Of a DNA stretch of 64,000 nt, positions 29,094-39,367 are shown piece by piece. A program made the position numbers and the translations under genes. Where the stretch lies: NCBI RefSeq assembly GCF_036057275.1, contig NZ_CP107945.1:7626001-7690000 (forward strand). The letters run 5' to 3'. This stretch comes from Streptomyces sp. NBC_00390. GTDB taxonomy: Bacteria > Actinomycetota > Actinomycetes > Streptomycetales > Streptomycetaceae. Numbering within the stretch: position 1 is the first letter of the stretch; each line of letters starts with the position of its first letter. A model generated the notes under the pieces. The model worked only from the letters and a program-made list of their open reading frames with translations, had not been told where the DNA came from and did not search any database.

Positions 29094-29783
29094 ATGACGC
29101 GCCGATTGCTTGCTTCTCCGCTTGTGCCGGTTGGGTACCGCCGCGATGGTCGGCCGATTCTCCCGATTCTCGGTGCCTCGCTCGAGGACGATTCCAACAC
29201 GCAGGGCGACGATGCTGTGCCGCCAGCCGGTGGTGCCGTATCGCAGGGAGACCTGACGCGGCTGCTGGCCCGGGAGAAGACTCAGGGCGGCCGAGCAGCC
29301 GTGAAGAAGCTCCTGGGCGATCTGGGCTTCGACAACTCTGAGGCGCTGTCGGAGTTCATCACCACGAAGCGTGAAGCGGATCAGGCTGCACTGTCCGAGG
29401 CCGAGCGCCGCGAGCAGGCCGCTGCGGCAAAGGAGCAGCAGGCAGAGCAGCGTCTCGCCGAAGCCGTCGCGCGAGAACGCGCCGCCGTACGCCGCGCCGC
29501 GCTCGCCGGGCTCGGCGCGAGCGGCGAGGACCTGGCCGACGCTGCGGTCCTCCTTGATCGAGCACTTGCCTACCAGCCCGACGCTGACGAGGGGGCAGTG
29601 ACGGCGGCCGCCGAGCAGCTGAAGGAGCGCCGCCCCCAGTTGTTCTGTCAGGCGCAGGAAACTGCGCCGCCCGCGCCGGGAGGCTCGCCCGCCGGCGGCC
29701 CGCCCGCACGGGGCAGCCAGCCGTCGAAGCCAGGCTCTGCCGGACTCGACATGGCCAGGCAGCGCGGCTACATCACCACCTGA
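29094..29783 (+). CDS. Phage scaffolding protein
   Basis: 229 residues from the ATG at 29094; a GTG at 29058 is an alternative. The centre (residues 60-165) is a highly charged Ala/Glu/Arg/Gln coiled coil flanked by disordered acidic and Gly/Pro-rich parts, the usual make-up of scaffolding proteins placed just before the decoration and capsid genes. It would organise the capsid shell during assembly and then leave. Confidence 0.72.
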   Translation: MTRRLLASPLVPVGYRRDGRPILPILGASLEDDSNTQGDDAVPPAGGAVSQGDLTRLLAREKTQGGRAAVKKLLGDLGFDNSEALSEFITTKREADQAALSEAERREQAAAAKEQQAEQRLAEAVARERAAVRRAALAGLGASGEDLADAAVLLDRALAYQPDADEGAVTAAAEQLKERRPQLFCQAQETAPPAPGGSPAGGPPARGSQPSKPGSAGLDMARQRGYITT

Positions 29784-29913
29784 CCAAAGACTTCACTCCC
29801 ACCGGCGGGACAAGGCCGGACCTGGGGACCACGCCCCTCCCAACTCCGTGGACGGCGACACCGATTGGTGAGCGCGCGGATACCGCCATCGCGTCCCTGG
29901 GAGGGGCTTTCCC

Positions 29914-30324
29914 ATGCTTCAGCCGATCACGACGCAGCTCAACGTCACGGCGAACATCGAGTGGCTCGGCGGCCGACACGGCACCGACGACACCGACACC
30001 ATCACCCTCGACATCGCCAAGTTCACCACCGGTATTCACTACACGCCGTCGACGGACTCGCGGCAGCCATACAGCCTGTTCAAGTCCGGTGTACCGGTCG
30101 GGAAGATCACCGCAAGCGGTCTGTACGGGCCGTTCGACAAGGCCGCGACCGACGGCCGCCAGGTACTCGCCGGCTTCGTCATGGCCGAGACCCTGTTCGC
30201 GCCGACTGCGACGAAGATTCCCGCCGCGCTGCTGTGGCACGGCATCGTCCGCGTGGCGAAGGTCCCGGGCGGATTCAATCCGGCAGACGTGACGACCACC
30301 AACGCCCAGATCCGGTACGTGTAA
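29914..30324 (+). CDS. Head decoration protein
   Basis: 136 residues, ATG, immediately before the major capsid gene. The sequence (NIEWLGGRHGTDDTDTITLD, then FKSGVPVGKITASGLYGPFD and DGRQVLAGFVMAE) matches the lambda gpD-like decoration family, whose trimers clamp the expanded capsid. Confidence 0.8.
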   Translation: MLQPITTQLNVTANIEWLGGRHGTDDTDTITLDIAKFTTGIHYTPSTDSRQPYSLFKSGVPVGKITASGLYGPFDKAATDGRQVLAGFVMAETLFAPTATKIPAALLWHGIVRVAKVPGGFNPADVTTTNAQIRYV

Positions 30325-30338
30325 GGAGCCGCTGAACC

Positions 30339-31393
30339 ATGTCCCTTCAGGATCTGATCAAGGACGTCACCACTCGTGACCTGACGGTGTTCGCCCGAGC
30401 GGTGCCGACGCCGGCAGAGTGGACGCTCACCACGGGGGAGGGAGCCGTCTTCCCCGACCTCAAGCTTCAGAGCACCCTGTGGGAGATCACGGACTCCGGC
30501 CGCTACGTGAACGCGGCGAAGTTCCGGGCGTACGACGCCTCGGCTCCGCTGGCGACCCGAGAGGTGTGGGAGACCACGCGCAAGGGCGGTCTGCCCGTCA
30601 TCTCGCAGAAGCTCACTGTGAGCGAGCAGGAGATCATCCTCGACGAGATGCAGCGCGGCGCTGACGCCGAGCGCCTGGTGAAGAACCTCTACAACGACAC
30701 CGAGCGGCACGTCGAGGCGACCAAGGGTCGCATCGAACTGGCCGCGGCCGATGTTCTGCTCGACGGCAAGCTCACCGTCAACGAGAACAACTTCATCACC
30801 GAAGTCGACTTCGGCGTGCCGGCCGAGAACATGCCGACCGCGCCAAAGCTGTGGTCTGACCCGACGGCGGACGCAATTCGTGACGAGTTGGGGTGGCTCC
30901 AGTACCTGGAGGACATCGGCTCGCCGAGTCCAGAGTTCGCTCTCACCTCCCGCCGTGTCGTGAACACGTGGGCCGCGAACAGCACCTACCGTGCTGCCTT
31001 CTACAAGTCGGTGAACCCGTCCACCACGCCGACCGCCTCGCTCACCCCCGACCAGGTCAACTCGGTGCGCATTGAGTACGGGCTGCCGCCGGTGCGCATC
31101 TACAAGGGGCAGGTGCGCGTCGACGGCGTGTGGACCAAGCCGATTCCGGACGACCGCTACATCTACATACCGCCGCAGCGCAAGCAGTGGGCCAACGTGC
31201 AGTGGGGTCTGAACGCCGACTCGATTGTCCTGTCGTCCGGCAAGAACCCGGAGATCGAGCGGGAGGAAGCCCCGGGCATCGTCGTCACCCGCGACGTTGA
31301 CGCTGACCCGATCCGTATCTGGACCAAGGTCAATGCTTCCGCGATGCCCGTCATGCATGACCCGCGGGCCCACCTCGTGGCGAAGGTGCTGTG

Positions 31394-31394
<1 letters not shown>
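30339..31394 (+). CDS. Major capsid protein (gpE family)
   Basis: 351 residues, usual length. It follows the decoration gene by 14 bases with AAGGAG in front. Features of the gpE-type capsid family: an N-terminal segment followed by FRAYDASAPLATRE, a long helix with RGADAERLVKNLYNDTERH, and the C-terminal IVVTRDVDADPIRIWTKV part near the end. The protein forms the icosahedral shell. Confidence 0.88.
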
Positions 31395-31756
<362 letters not shown>

Positions 31757-31813
31757 CCCCCGACCACTGGCCCCCGCCGGGCCGGTGGTCTTCCCTCTCC
31801 GCTGGAGAACACC

Positions 31814-32140
31814 GTGAACACCGCTGTCCTCGCGTGGCTGCTCGCCCAGCTCGGCCCGAACACCGAACAGACCGACCTCGCCACCCGCTACGCGCGCCTC
31901 GGCAGCGCCCGCAAGGTCGCCCATGAGGTCCTGTCCGAGCGCCGGGCCCGCCTGCTGGCCGATCCGCTGCGCATGACGGTCGACGGAGTGGTCACGATCG
32001 ACCAGAGCAACAACCTCGCCGGGCTGGAGCGCCAGATTGCTGCTCTCGTCGACGTGCCCGCGCCGGATGATGCGGCAGCTGGTGAACCCGGGGTCGACCT
32101 GGTGACTGCCCCAATCATCCCGGCCCGTCGGAGCCGGTAG
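31814..32140 (+). CDS. Hypothetical head-tail region protein
   Basis: 108 residues, GTG start with GGAGA upstream. Soluble, Ala/Arg-rich, helical N-terminus, no recognised motif. It lies between the head gene and the minor capsid gene, 2 bases before the next start, so it belongs to the late operon. Position suggests a connector or head-completion role. Confidence 0.6.
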   Translation: MNTAVLAWLLAQLGPNTEQTDLATRYARLGSARKVAHEVLSERRARLLADPLRMTVDGVVTIDQSNNLAGLERQIAALVDVPAPDDAAAGEPGVDLVTAPIIPARRSR

Positions 32141-32142
32141 CG

Positions 32143-32958
32143 GTGGCCTACGACTGGCCGCCGCTGACCCCTGGCGACGCGGACGCGATCGCCCTTCGGG
32201 TCGCGGCGGTACTCGAGGAAGCGTGGCAGCGGCTCGCCGCAAAGCAGAAGCGCGTGCTCGACATGATGGAGCGGCAGCCGCGAGGCCGACACGCCGTGAT
32301 CACTTTGGAGGAGTTCAAGAGGGCGATCGAAGCGTTCCGCCGCGAAGTCGACTCAGAGGCCCAGGCGTTCGTACGTCGCCAACTGCCGCACCTGTACGAG
32401 CAGGGCGCCCAATTCGCCGCCCGCAGCATGGGCTTGCAGTTCACCTGGACGACGTTCCACCGCGACGCACTGCTTTCGCTGGCCACCGACTCTTACGCCG
32501 ACTTCCTGCGGCGCTCCGAGGAGGCCGAGCGCATGGCGAGCAAGTTCTACCGTGCCGCCCGCGCGGCTGCGCGCCGCGAGGTGCCGCTACTCGCGGCTGG
32601 CAATATGACCGCCAAGCATGCCGCGAAAAACCTGGCCGACAGGCTGGCAGCCGAGTACAAGCTGACCCATGTCGTGTACCGGAACGGTGCCCGTGTGCCA
32701 GTGCGCGCCTGGGCCGAAGCTGCGACTCTCGCCAAGTCGGCCGTCGCGTACAACGCGGGAACGCTCAACCGCACCCGGGAGGCCGGCGTCACTCACGTCG
32801 AGGTCTTCGACGGCTTCGACTGCGGCTGGACCAGTCACCAGGATCCCGACAAGGCGAACCGGACGCTGCGCAGGGTCGATGAGGCGGCCGAGTGGCCGAT
32901 CTCCCATCCACGGTGCCGCCGCGCCTTCGGACCGCGGCCCGACAGAGTTGGGTTGTGA
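32143..32958 (+). CDS. Minor capsid protein, MuF/SPP1-gp7-like
   Basis: 271 residues, GTG start 2 bases after the previous stop. Long helical N-terminal region and a C-terminal block with WPISHPRCRRAFGPRP, which is the HPxCRC-type ending of phage minor capsid (MuF/gp7) proteins; DCGWTSHQDPDKANRT just before it also fits. These proteins sit at the portal and are injected with or help eject DNA. It is the last phage gene before a 21.6 kb cargo block. Confidence 0.75.
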   Translation: MAYDWPPLTPGDADAIALRVAAVLEEAWQRLAAKQKRVLDMMERQPRGRHAVITLEEFKRAIEAFRREVDSEAQAFVRRQLPHLYEQGAQFAARSMGLQFTWTTFHRDALLSLATDSYADFLRRSEEAERMASKFYRAARAAARREVPLLAAGNMTAKHAAKNLADRLAAEYKLTHVVYRNGARVPVRAWAEAATLAKSAVAYNAGTLNRTREAGVTHVEVFDGFDCGWTSHQDPDKANRTLRRVDEAAEWPISHPRCRRAFGPRPDRVGL

Positions 32959-33167
32959 TCAGAAGCCCAGCGCGTCGTCCCGGGAGGCTGAGCCGAATTC
33001 GGTAGGGCGGTGCTCAATTCGGAGCAATGTGCGGCTAAAAGGGGGTGAACTTGCTGGTCTGAGCTCTGTGGCCTGTGGCAAGCGCGATTCCAAGCCCCGA
33101 TCGCTGACGCGGCCTCGGCCCTACTGTGGTGCGGGATTCGCTCTCTGCCTTGCTCGTTGAGCTCCGG

Positions 33168-35867
33168 TCACCGCCATGTTACAGAGGCGGGAAGACCGCT
33201 TAGCCTGTCCAATGCCTTTCCGAAAGCATCCTTGCTAGTGTCCGAGTCCTCAATATCGCTTGGAATCACTACGTCGCGCAGTGTCTGCCAGGTTGCCGCA
33301 TAATATGCGCACACCTGCCGGACTGCCGCCTCCTGCATCCAGGTTTCACCGGCTATATCAGCCTCTTTTGCGCCGTCGAGGCAATGTGTGCAGCATTTGG
33401 TGGGAGAATTTTCCTCCGCCAGTAGGCCGCCCAGCAGCGTGAGGCGAGCATCCAGCCCGTCAATTCGTGTCCTCGCTTTCCCGGCGTCGCCCCATTCTTC
33501 GTCGTCGTCCAGGATGTCATTAAATTCGGGCACTCCGGGGGGAAGTTCCGCTACCAGTGAGGGGTCGGCGATCGCTTGGACCGTTTGCAACAGTCTCTCC
33601 CGATCGGGCCAGTTCCGAGCCTGACCGTCTGCGACACGCCTTATGCACTCCCATATACATTTTTCATCCTCAAACCATTTAATTGCGTCGTGGACCTCCA
33701 CTAGGTTCAGTGAATTGCGGCGATGCCAGGTCAGCTCCATCAAGGCGGAGATGCGCGTCAATAGCTGACTGTTGCTGATGGCCATCTCGACATGTATGGG
33801 CCTTGGATCATCGAACCGCCTTCGATTGGGCGTGGACTGTGGATAAGCCGCACGCTCGAATCGCGCCAGGTAAGGAACCTGATCTTCCGCCCTAAGTTGA
33901 GTGAGGTCGGGATCCTCGCTGAGCAACCAGGACCGCTCGAGCGTAACGGAGCCGCTCTCGGCGCCCCGCACTGCATTCTCCAACTCGCCGTAGGCCAAGC
34001 GGGCAAGTTTGTCACTGTCGATATCGGGGGCTTCCATCGCGACGGCGTACACGCAGGCTGCGTTGTAATGATCTTGCCAATGTTCGTGTCGCTCGCGTAT
34101 AAATGGAGTCCGGGCTCTTTTTATGCGTTTCTCCAGGTCTGCAGGCGCCCACTCCATCGTGCTCGCTGGCCATTTCACGTAAGCGTGGTATCCACCCCTG
34201 AGCCAATCGCGAGCGCCTACTACCTTAGGCAGTAGGAATGTCGATCCACCAGGTGGACGCCATTTGGAGATAGAGCTAGAAATGCTCGCCAACTTTACGG
34301 ACTTTGCCAGCTTTAGCGGGGCCCAGACATCCCGATTGACCCGGAGTGCGGATCGCGTAATGATATTCTTCTCCGCTCGAATTCCGGGGTAGAAGCTGGC
34401 GATGGTGTAGTCCTGGGAAAGTCGTCGTATTTCCTGCTGGCAGGCCAGCTGGAATATCAATCCGACAAATTTCTCGTTCTTTTCCTTCAATTGTTCCGCG
34501 ATCCACTCCTTGGCGGATTTTTCATAGTCGGATTGCTGACTATCGAAAATGATCTCAACGGCTGACGGCCAGTACCGCTCTGCGATGATCGGCGTAAGTG
34601 CCTCTCGGATTTGATCGCGGACATTCGCTCGGCGGTTGTGAGTTTCCTCATCGGGTTCATGGCACCACTGACGAGTAGTCCTCTCCGGGGTGCCGAGGAC
34701 GACGGCGTACCTGTGGCGAGCCTGTAGTATCCCGGGCCGTTGCCGCCAATGCCACAGGTATGTGAATCGTCGCAGTGCCCATGGGGCGACCCAGAGTCGT
34801 GTGTCTTCCTCGTCGGTGTTCAGCCTGCCGAGAGTCAGTGCTCCGTGGTAGGTTTCCAAGGCGTCGAGATACAGCCCCAACTTTTCCTGGACCACAGCTA
34901 TTTGGGTCCGCAGGTACAAGTTCGTTGGGTCCCATCGAACCGCTTTGTAGAACTGGTGCAGAGCCTCATCGAACTTTCGCTCCCTGCTTAGCTTCCTGCC
35001 TTTCTGGTAGGCGGCGAAAAGCTCCGGGGGCAAAGTCCGTCCCTGCCAGGCTTGCCACGGCGGTCTCTTGCACGCTCGAGTAACCGGCAGAATCGTAGCC
35101 ATCACCCAACACCCCGCCTCGTGCACGGCCTCCTCCCACGTCGACTCCCACACCGTGTGGGCGCGGCTGCCGCGGGTGGTGAATGCGGTGACGGTCACTG
35201 TCACACCGCAGCTGCGATTCTGATCGTGCGGGTTTCCCTGCAACACGCCGCTGACACGGTAGGCGACTCTGGGCCGCAGTCGGCTGAACAGGTTCAGCAG
35301 GCTTGTCCCGAGCTTTCCAGACTCAAGGTTCACATCTCCGAGCAGGTCCAGGAAGTTCTCCGCGGGCAATTCGGCAGGAAGTGCTGTAGGTGGGTACAAG
35401 TCGGTCTCCGACAAGTGCTTCCGGAACCGAGCAGTCAGGTCCTCAATCCGCGGCTTCGATGCCCCCTCTGGCGTCGCGTCGATGAGCCGTTGCACATCCA
35501 CAGGCCCCGGCTGGTAGCCGTTGCTGGCCAGCAGCGCCCGCCGCAGCGCCCAGAAGGAGGCAATCAGCAGAGCCAGACACGCAAGCCGGATGCCCAATGG
35601 TGCGCCAGTGTCTTTGAACGTCACCACCTGAGCAACGCCGTTGAATACCTGCGCCACGGAGTTCCAGAATCCCTGAACCCATCCTGGCCAGTCCGTATCC
35701 GCAGTCCATCGAGGGGAACCCCGGCCCTTATAGGTGGCGCCAATCAACCGCAGCACCGCGAGCAGGAACAGGCCGAGCAGGAAGGACAATCCGTGCCAGC
35801 GGCCGGGTCTGCGCAGTGGCAGCGCAGAATCATCGGCTGCCGGGGGCTGTCCCCGATGGGAGGTCAT
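33168..35867 (-). CDS. Large membrane protein with TPR-like repeats
   Basis: 899 residues, ATG with GGAGG upstream. Two hydrophobic segments lie near residues 25-44 and 90-110, then a long cytoplasmic part. Residues 285-350 (AAYQKGRKLSRERKFDEALHQFYKAVRWDP, then LGLYLDALETYHGAL) fit TPR helices. The last third has a CCTHC cluster. The GC content is lower in the 3' half than in the neighbours, a sign of separate origin. Family unknown to me; TPR proteins of this size sometimes act as regulators or sensors. Read on the minus strand inside phage late genes, so clearly cargo. Confidence 0.7.
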   Translation of the reverse strand: MTSHRGQPPAADDSALPLRRPGRWHGLSFLLGLFLLAVLRLIGATYKGRGSPRWTADTDWPGWVQGFWNSVAQVFNGVAQVVTFKDTGAPLGIRLACLALLIASFWALRRALLASNGYQPGPVDVQRLIDATPEGASKPRIEDLTARFRKHLSETDLYPPTALPAELPAENFLDLLGDVNLESGKLGTSLLNLFSRLRPRVAYRVSGVLQGNPHDQNRSCGVTVTVTAFTTRGSRAHTVWESTWEEAVHEAGCWVMATILPVTRACKRPPWQAWQGRTLPPELFAAYQKGRKLSRERKFDEALHQFYKAVRWDPTNLYLRTQIAVVQEKLGLYLDALETYHGALTLGRLNTDEEDTRLWVAPWALRRFTYLWHWRQRPGILQARHRYAVVLGTPERTTRQWCHEPDEETHNRRANVRDQIREALTPIIAERYWPSAVEIIFDSQQSDYEKSAKEWIAEQLKEKNEKFVGLIFQLACQQEIRRLSQDYTIASFYPGIRAEKNIITRSALRVNRDVWAPLKLAKSVKLASISSSISKWRPPGGSTFLLPKVVGARDWLRGGYHAYVKWPASTMEWAPADLEKRIKRARTPFIRERHEHWQDHYNAACVYAVAMEAPDIDSDKLARLAYGELENAVRGAESGSVTLERSWLLSEDPDLTQLRAEDQVPYLARFERAAYPQSTPNRRRFDDPRPIHVEMAISNSQLLTRISALMELTWHRRNSLNLVEVHDAIKWFEDEKCIWECIRRVADGQARNWPDRERLLQTVQAIADPSLVAELPPGVPEFNDILDDDEEWGDAGKARTRIDGLDARLTLLGGLLAEENSPTKCCTHCLDGAKEADIAGETWMQEAAVRQVCAYYAATWQTLRDVVIPSDIEDSDTSKDAFGKALDRLSGLPASVTWR

Positions 35868-36085
35868 GTCAGCCTCCAGGCTCCGTAGCGCCTTATCCCC
35901 CAGTTGCTCGCTTCGCCGCGAGAGGGCAACTCAGTGCTCGTAGCTCGTGACTTCCAAGTTTTCCACACCTCCTCGAGCGGTCAACTCGATCACGATCAGC
36001 CCCCATGCTGGCATCAGTACCGGTCGGCGTGAACGGTGTTCGGTCCCCCTTTCGCGGGAGAGCGAGCGTGGCAGGATCGGGCACC

Positions 36086-37099
36086 ATGAGACTTCTCGTG
36101 ATGGGTGGCACGTGGTTCCTAGGCAGGCACATCGCGGAGAGCGCACTCGCTCGTGGATGGGAGGTGACAACCTTCACCCGCGGCCGCTCCGGTACGGATG
36201 TGGCCGGAGTTGACCCTGTCCGTGGGGACCGGATGGTCGTCGATGATGTACAGCGGCTGGCCGAGTACGGCACGTGGGACGCAGTGATCGACACATCGAG
36301 TTCCGACCTGGCCCCCAGGGATGTGCTCCTGACCTCGTCGGCGCTTCGCGACCGTGTGGCCCGTTGGGTGCACATCTCTACCGTGTCGGTGTATGCGGGC
36401 TGGCCTCACCAGCACCTGACAGACGATTCCGAGCTGCTGGAGTGCCCTGCGGATGCGGACGAGAGCTACGGCTACACGGGAGCGGACGGGAGCCCGACGC
36501 AGTACGGCTTCCAGAAGGCGGGCGGCGAGCGGGCCGTGGCCGAGGCTTTGGCAGACCGTGCCGTGTTTCTCCGGCCTGGCGTGATCCTGGGACCGGGGGA
36601 GTACGTGGGACGCCTTCCATGGTGGCTGCACCGAGCGGCCAAGGGTGGTCGTTTCCTGGCGCCTTCGCCAGGCGGTCGGCGTATCCAACCCGTGGATGTA
36701 CGTGATGTTGCGCAGTTCGCGCTCGACCAGGCGGCCGGTGAAGAAGGCGGGAGCTTCAACGTCGCGCACCCGGAGGGCATCACCTTCGAGGACTTCGTCA
36801 CGGGCTGTCTGGAGGTGACGGGCGGGGCAGGGCGGCCCGTATGGTCCGAACCCGGGGTACTGGTGGAGCACGGAGTGAAGCAGTGGACTGAGCTGCCGCT
36901 CTGGCGCACGCACCCTGGCGTCTGGTCCGTGGACGCTACTCGCGCTGTGGCCGCCGGTCTGCGCTGCCGGCCGCTACTTGAGACGATTCGTGACACATGG
37001 GCCTGGCTGGAGAACGACGGGCGTCCCGTGGACCACCCGCGGTGGGCAGAGCACGGGATCGCCCCGGAGAAGGAAGCGAAGATCCTCGCTTCGCTCTGA
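36086..37099 (+). CDS. NAD-dependent epimerase/dehydratase family protein
   Basis: 337 residues from the ATG at 36086; the open frame extends upstream but AGGA lies before this ATG and the Rossmann fold starts here. The nucleotide site reads MRLLVMGGTWFLGRHIAESAL, and the catalytic Tyr-x3-Lys is YGFQK near residue 140, with STVSVY before it. Extended short-chain dehydrogenase, probably acting on a nucleotide sugar or a reductase substrate that cannot be read from sequence. Its stop meets that of the next gene tail to tail. Confidence 0.85.
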   Translation: MRLLVMGGTWFLGRHIAESALARGWEVTTFTRGRSGTDVAGVDPVRGDRMVVDDVQRLAEYGTWDAVIDTSSSDLAPRDVLLTSSALRDRVARWVHISTVSVYAGWPHQHLTDDSELLECPADADESYGYTGADGSPTQYGFQKAGGERAVAEALADRAVFLRPGVILGPGEYVGRLPWWLHRAAKGGRFLAPSPGGRRIQPVDVRDVAQFALDQAAGEEGGSFNVAHPEGITFEDFVTGCLEVTGGAGRPVWSEPGVLVEHGVKQWTELPLWRTHPGVWSVDATRAVAAGLRCRPLLETIRDTWAWLENDGRPVDHPRWAEHGIAPEKEAKILASL

Positions 37100-38425
37100 T
37101 CAGGCCTCGAGCGCGAGGGGCCCGTACGGAGCCCCGAGCTGGCTCTGTTGCGCCCCGCGGGTGAACTCCTCGAGGCGCTCACCGAGCTCCGCCGCCAGGG
37201 CACTGCCGTGCAGCTGCGGCCGGGCGAGATGCTTGCGCAGAGCCGCCGCACGGGAAACGAGTCCGGTCACTCGGTGGTCGCCCGACACGGAGAATACGGT
37301 CTGCAGCGCGTCGGCCACTCCGTCGAGGTCATTTGAGAGCAGCCGGGCCATCGCGAGGTCGGCTGCTGCCTTCCCGAGTACGGTGGTTGATCGCTGCGGC
37401 GCTGGCCGGCTCGTAGCGAGGTCCAGCGCGCGGCGGGCCAATACCTCCGCCTCGAGGCCATCACCGATGAGCAGTGATGTGGAAGCGTTCGACATAGCCA
37501 GACGCTCGTGGCTGAACGCGAACTCACCGCCGACGGCGTCATGAAGGTCGTCTGTCGCGCCGGTGTCGATGTCCTCGGCCGCGGTCATCGCACGATGAAC
37601 GGCGGCGATGTTGCCAAGATGCCCGTAGGCACGGGCCTCGATGGCACGCAGCCGGCGAATCGCGACATCGCCCAGGCCGCCGTACGCGAGCGCCTGCCGG
37701 GCGAGCCTGACTGCTTGGGACTGCTCGCCGGAGTAGTAGGCGATGTAGGCCAGGCTCCCGGCGGCGAAGGCCTGCAGCGGCTCGAAGCGTGCCGTCTCGC
37801 CGTACAGCGCCGCGGTGCGAGCCAGGCGCTTCGCACCGTCGAGAACGCCGAGGTCAAAGGCCGCCTGCGACAGGAGGGCCGATGCTTGCCCGGCGAGGAT
37901 CAGCAGCGCCTGTTGCTGGGCGGGCACGGCGGTGCGGTCGCGGCCAGCTTCTGCCTTTTCGCGTAGCAGCTTGGCCTCCTGCCACACGATCTGGGGGGCT
38001 CTTCGGCTGTACGCGCGGGCCAGCGCGTACATGTCGTCACGGAGCTGGTCCACGGTCAGGTCGGACAGCGAGGCGGCAGCGGCGCCGCCGGCGTCTTCAT
38101 GTGCTTCATGTGCGGTCATTGCGATCTCGGCTTCCAGGTCGAGCACGGGTACATCGGGATCCGCCGACTCTTCTGGACGCGCGAAGAGACGCTCGGCCGA
38201 GATGTGGAACATGGCCTCGAGCACGCGGCACGCCTCAGCACTGGGCAGGGTCTTGATCTGCCCACTCGTCCAGCGGCGGTACTGCGACTCCCCAAGCGTG
38301 AGGTTGCGCGCTTCGGGACCGAGCGACTGCCCGGCCGTCCTGAAGAACTCTGCCTCGAACGACGCCCACGTCAATCTTCGCCGGTCGATCAGGGCCTTCA
38401 GCAGCGTCCTCGGGTTGCCCACCAT
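37100..38425 (-). CDS. XRE-type regulator with TPR-like C-terminal domain
   Basis: 441 residues from the ATG at 38425. The N-terminal 80 residues have the helix-turn-helix-like layout of Streptomyces helix-turn-helix/TPR regulators (LTWASFEAEFF, LTLGESQYRRWTSG, ACRVLEAMF), and residues 150-400 are Ala/Leu-rich repeated helices (GQASALLSQAAFDLGVLDGAKRL, FAAGSLAYIAYYSGEQSQAV). Regulators of this type often control nearby biosynthetic or stress genes. It is divergent from the gene at 38689, and the 263 bases between are the likely operator. Confidence 0.75.
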   Translation of the reverse strand: MVGNPRTLLKALIDRRRLTWASFEAEFFRTAGQSLGPEARNLTLGESQYRRWTSGQIKTLPSAEACRVLEAMFHISAERLFARPEESADPDVPVLDLEAEIAMTAHEAHEDAGGAAAASLSDLTVDQLRDDMYALARAYSRRAPQIVWQEAKLLREKAEAGRDRTAVPAQQQALLILAGQASALLSQAAFDLGVLDGAKRLARTAALYGETARFEPLQAFAAGSLAYIAYYSGEQSQAVRLARQALAYGGLGDVAIRRLRAIEARAYGHLGNIAAVHRAMTAAEDIDTGATDDLHDAVGGEFAFSHERLAMSNASTSLLIGDGLEAEVLARRALDLATSRPAPQRSTTVLGKAAADLAMARLLSNDLDGVADALQTVFSVSGDHRVTGLVSRAAALRKHLARPQLHGSALAAELGERLEEFTRGAQQSQLGAPYGPLALEA

Positions 38426-38688
38426 GGCTCCCAGTCCTCGAGCGTCGATCCCGGTCAGAACCTCCGGCGAATCCCTGCCGTTCGAGGGGATACCGCGCAC
38501 TGCCGACGATGCAACTTCCCCTGCACAGAAGCTACTTGCACGCTACCCGGAGGGCTCTTCCGTCGCTCGGAAGCGGGCCAGAAGCGACCCGCGAGGCTCT
38601 GGTGAAGCGACCCGCCGCGGGTGGACTCTGATCGCCTGCAATTGCCGAGCGTGCCGACCTGATCACATTTCGACGTCAGGAGTGAGTC
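38426..38688. promoter_or_regulatory. Divergent promoter region
   Basis: 263 bases between the minus-strand regulator and the plus-strand gene at 38689. The ribosome site GGAG lies 8 bases before the GTG at 38689. The region should hold both promoters and the regulator's own binding site; no strong palindrome was found by eye. Confidence 0.4.
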
Positions 38689-39192
38689 GTGCCGAGAACT
38701 GCCGAGCCCTCAACGCTGGGTAGCGACATGCAAGATCTGACTCATCGCATTCGCGCACTTCTCAGTATCGACACGCAGGACGAGTACGTATCCGTGCCAC
38801 TAGGTGGCGGATTATTCGATGTCATCGTCACCGCCGGCGGGCCCGCCGGTCATGCCGCCGTCGCCCACATGGACCAGGTGCGGCTCGGCATCTGCGGACC
38901 GGTCATCGAGGACCCCGAACAGTCGTATCTGCTCTGGCTCGTACCGCCCAGCACCAGCACCGCGTGGCCACTCGACCCGTGCAGCGTCGCGTTCGGTGCA
39001 CCGTGGGCGCTTCAGCTACCGCGACTCAACCTCAGGAATCCGCCGGGCCCTCATTGGCTGCGCGAGTGTCGCAGTGACCGCTTGGTACCACCCCAGCAAC
39101 TGCGCCGCCTCATCGATCAGGGGCACCTCGCCGCGCTCCGGGACGCAGCGGTCGGCGCTCCCCTCCATGCCCCCGTGTCTGCTGGTGGTTGA
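38689..39192 (+). CDS. Hypothetical protein, divergent from regulator
   Basis: 167 residues, GTG start with GGAG at a good distance. Soluble and compact, with Gly/Pro-rich central turns (GGGLFDVIVTAGGPAGHAAV) and Trp-Pro-Leu-Asp-Pro-Cys after mid length. It resembles small conserved Streptomyces proteins that sit beside helical regulators, but I cannot name a family. Its divergent start and shared upstream region suggest control by the neighbour regulator. Confidence 0.6.
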   Translation: MPRTAEPSTLGSDMQDLTHRIRALLSIDTQDEYVSVPLGGGLFDVIVTAGGPAGHAAVAHMDQVRLGICGPVIEDPEQSYLLWLVPPSTSTAWPLDPCSVAFGAPWALQLPRLNLRNPPGPHWLRECRSDRLVPPQQLRRLIDQGHLAALRDAAVGAPLHAPVSAGG

Positions 39193-39367
39193 CCTGTGCG
39201 CCCAGAATCCAAGACCACTCCGACCTGCGCATCGGTGTCCTCCCCGGCGGGCCTTGCCCAGCATCCCCCGAGCTGCGCGTCACGCCGGGGAAGACCCCAG
39301 CCCTGTCTCCGCCCATGGGGCTCGGCGGACCGCCGCTCACACACCTGTCTACCTGCCCGAGGCCACG

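Noticed and set aside
33000..33167. Possible small gene or RNA after the minor capsid gene
   Set aside because: No ribosome site or conserved-looking frame; the sequence is best left as an unassigned gap.
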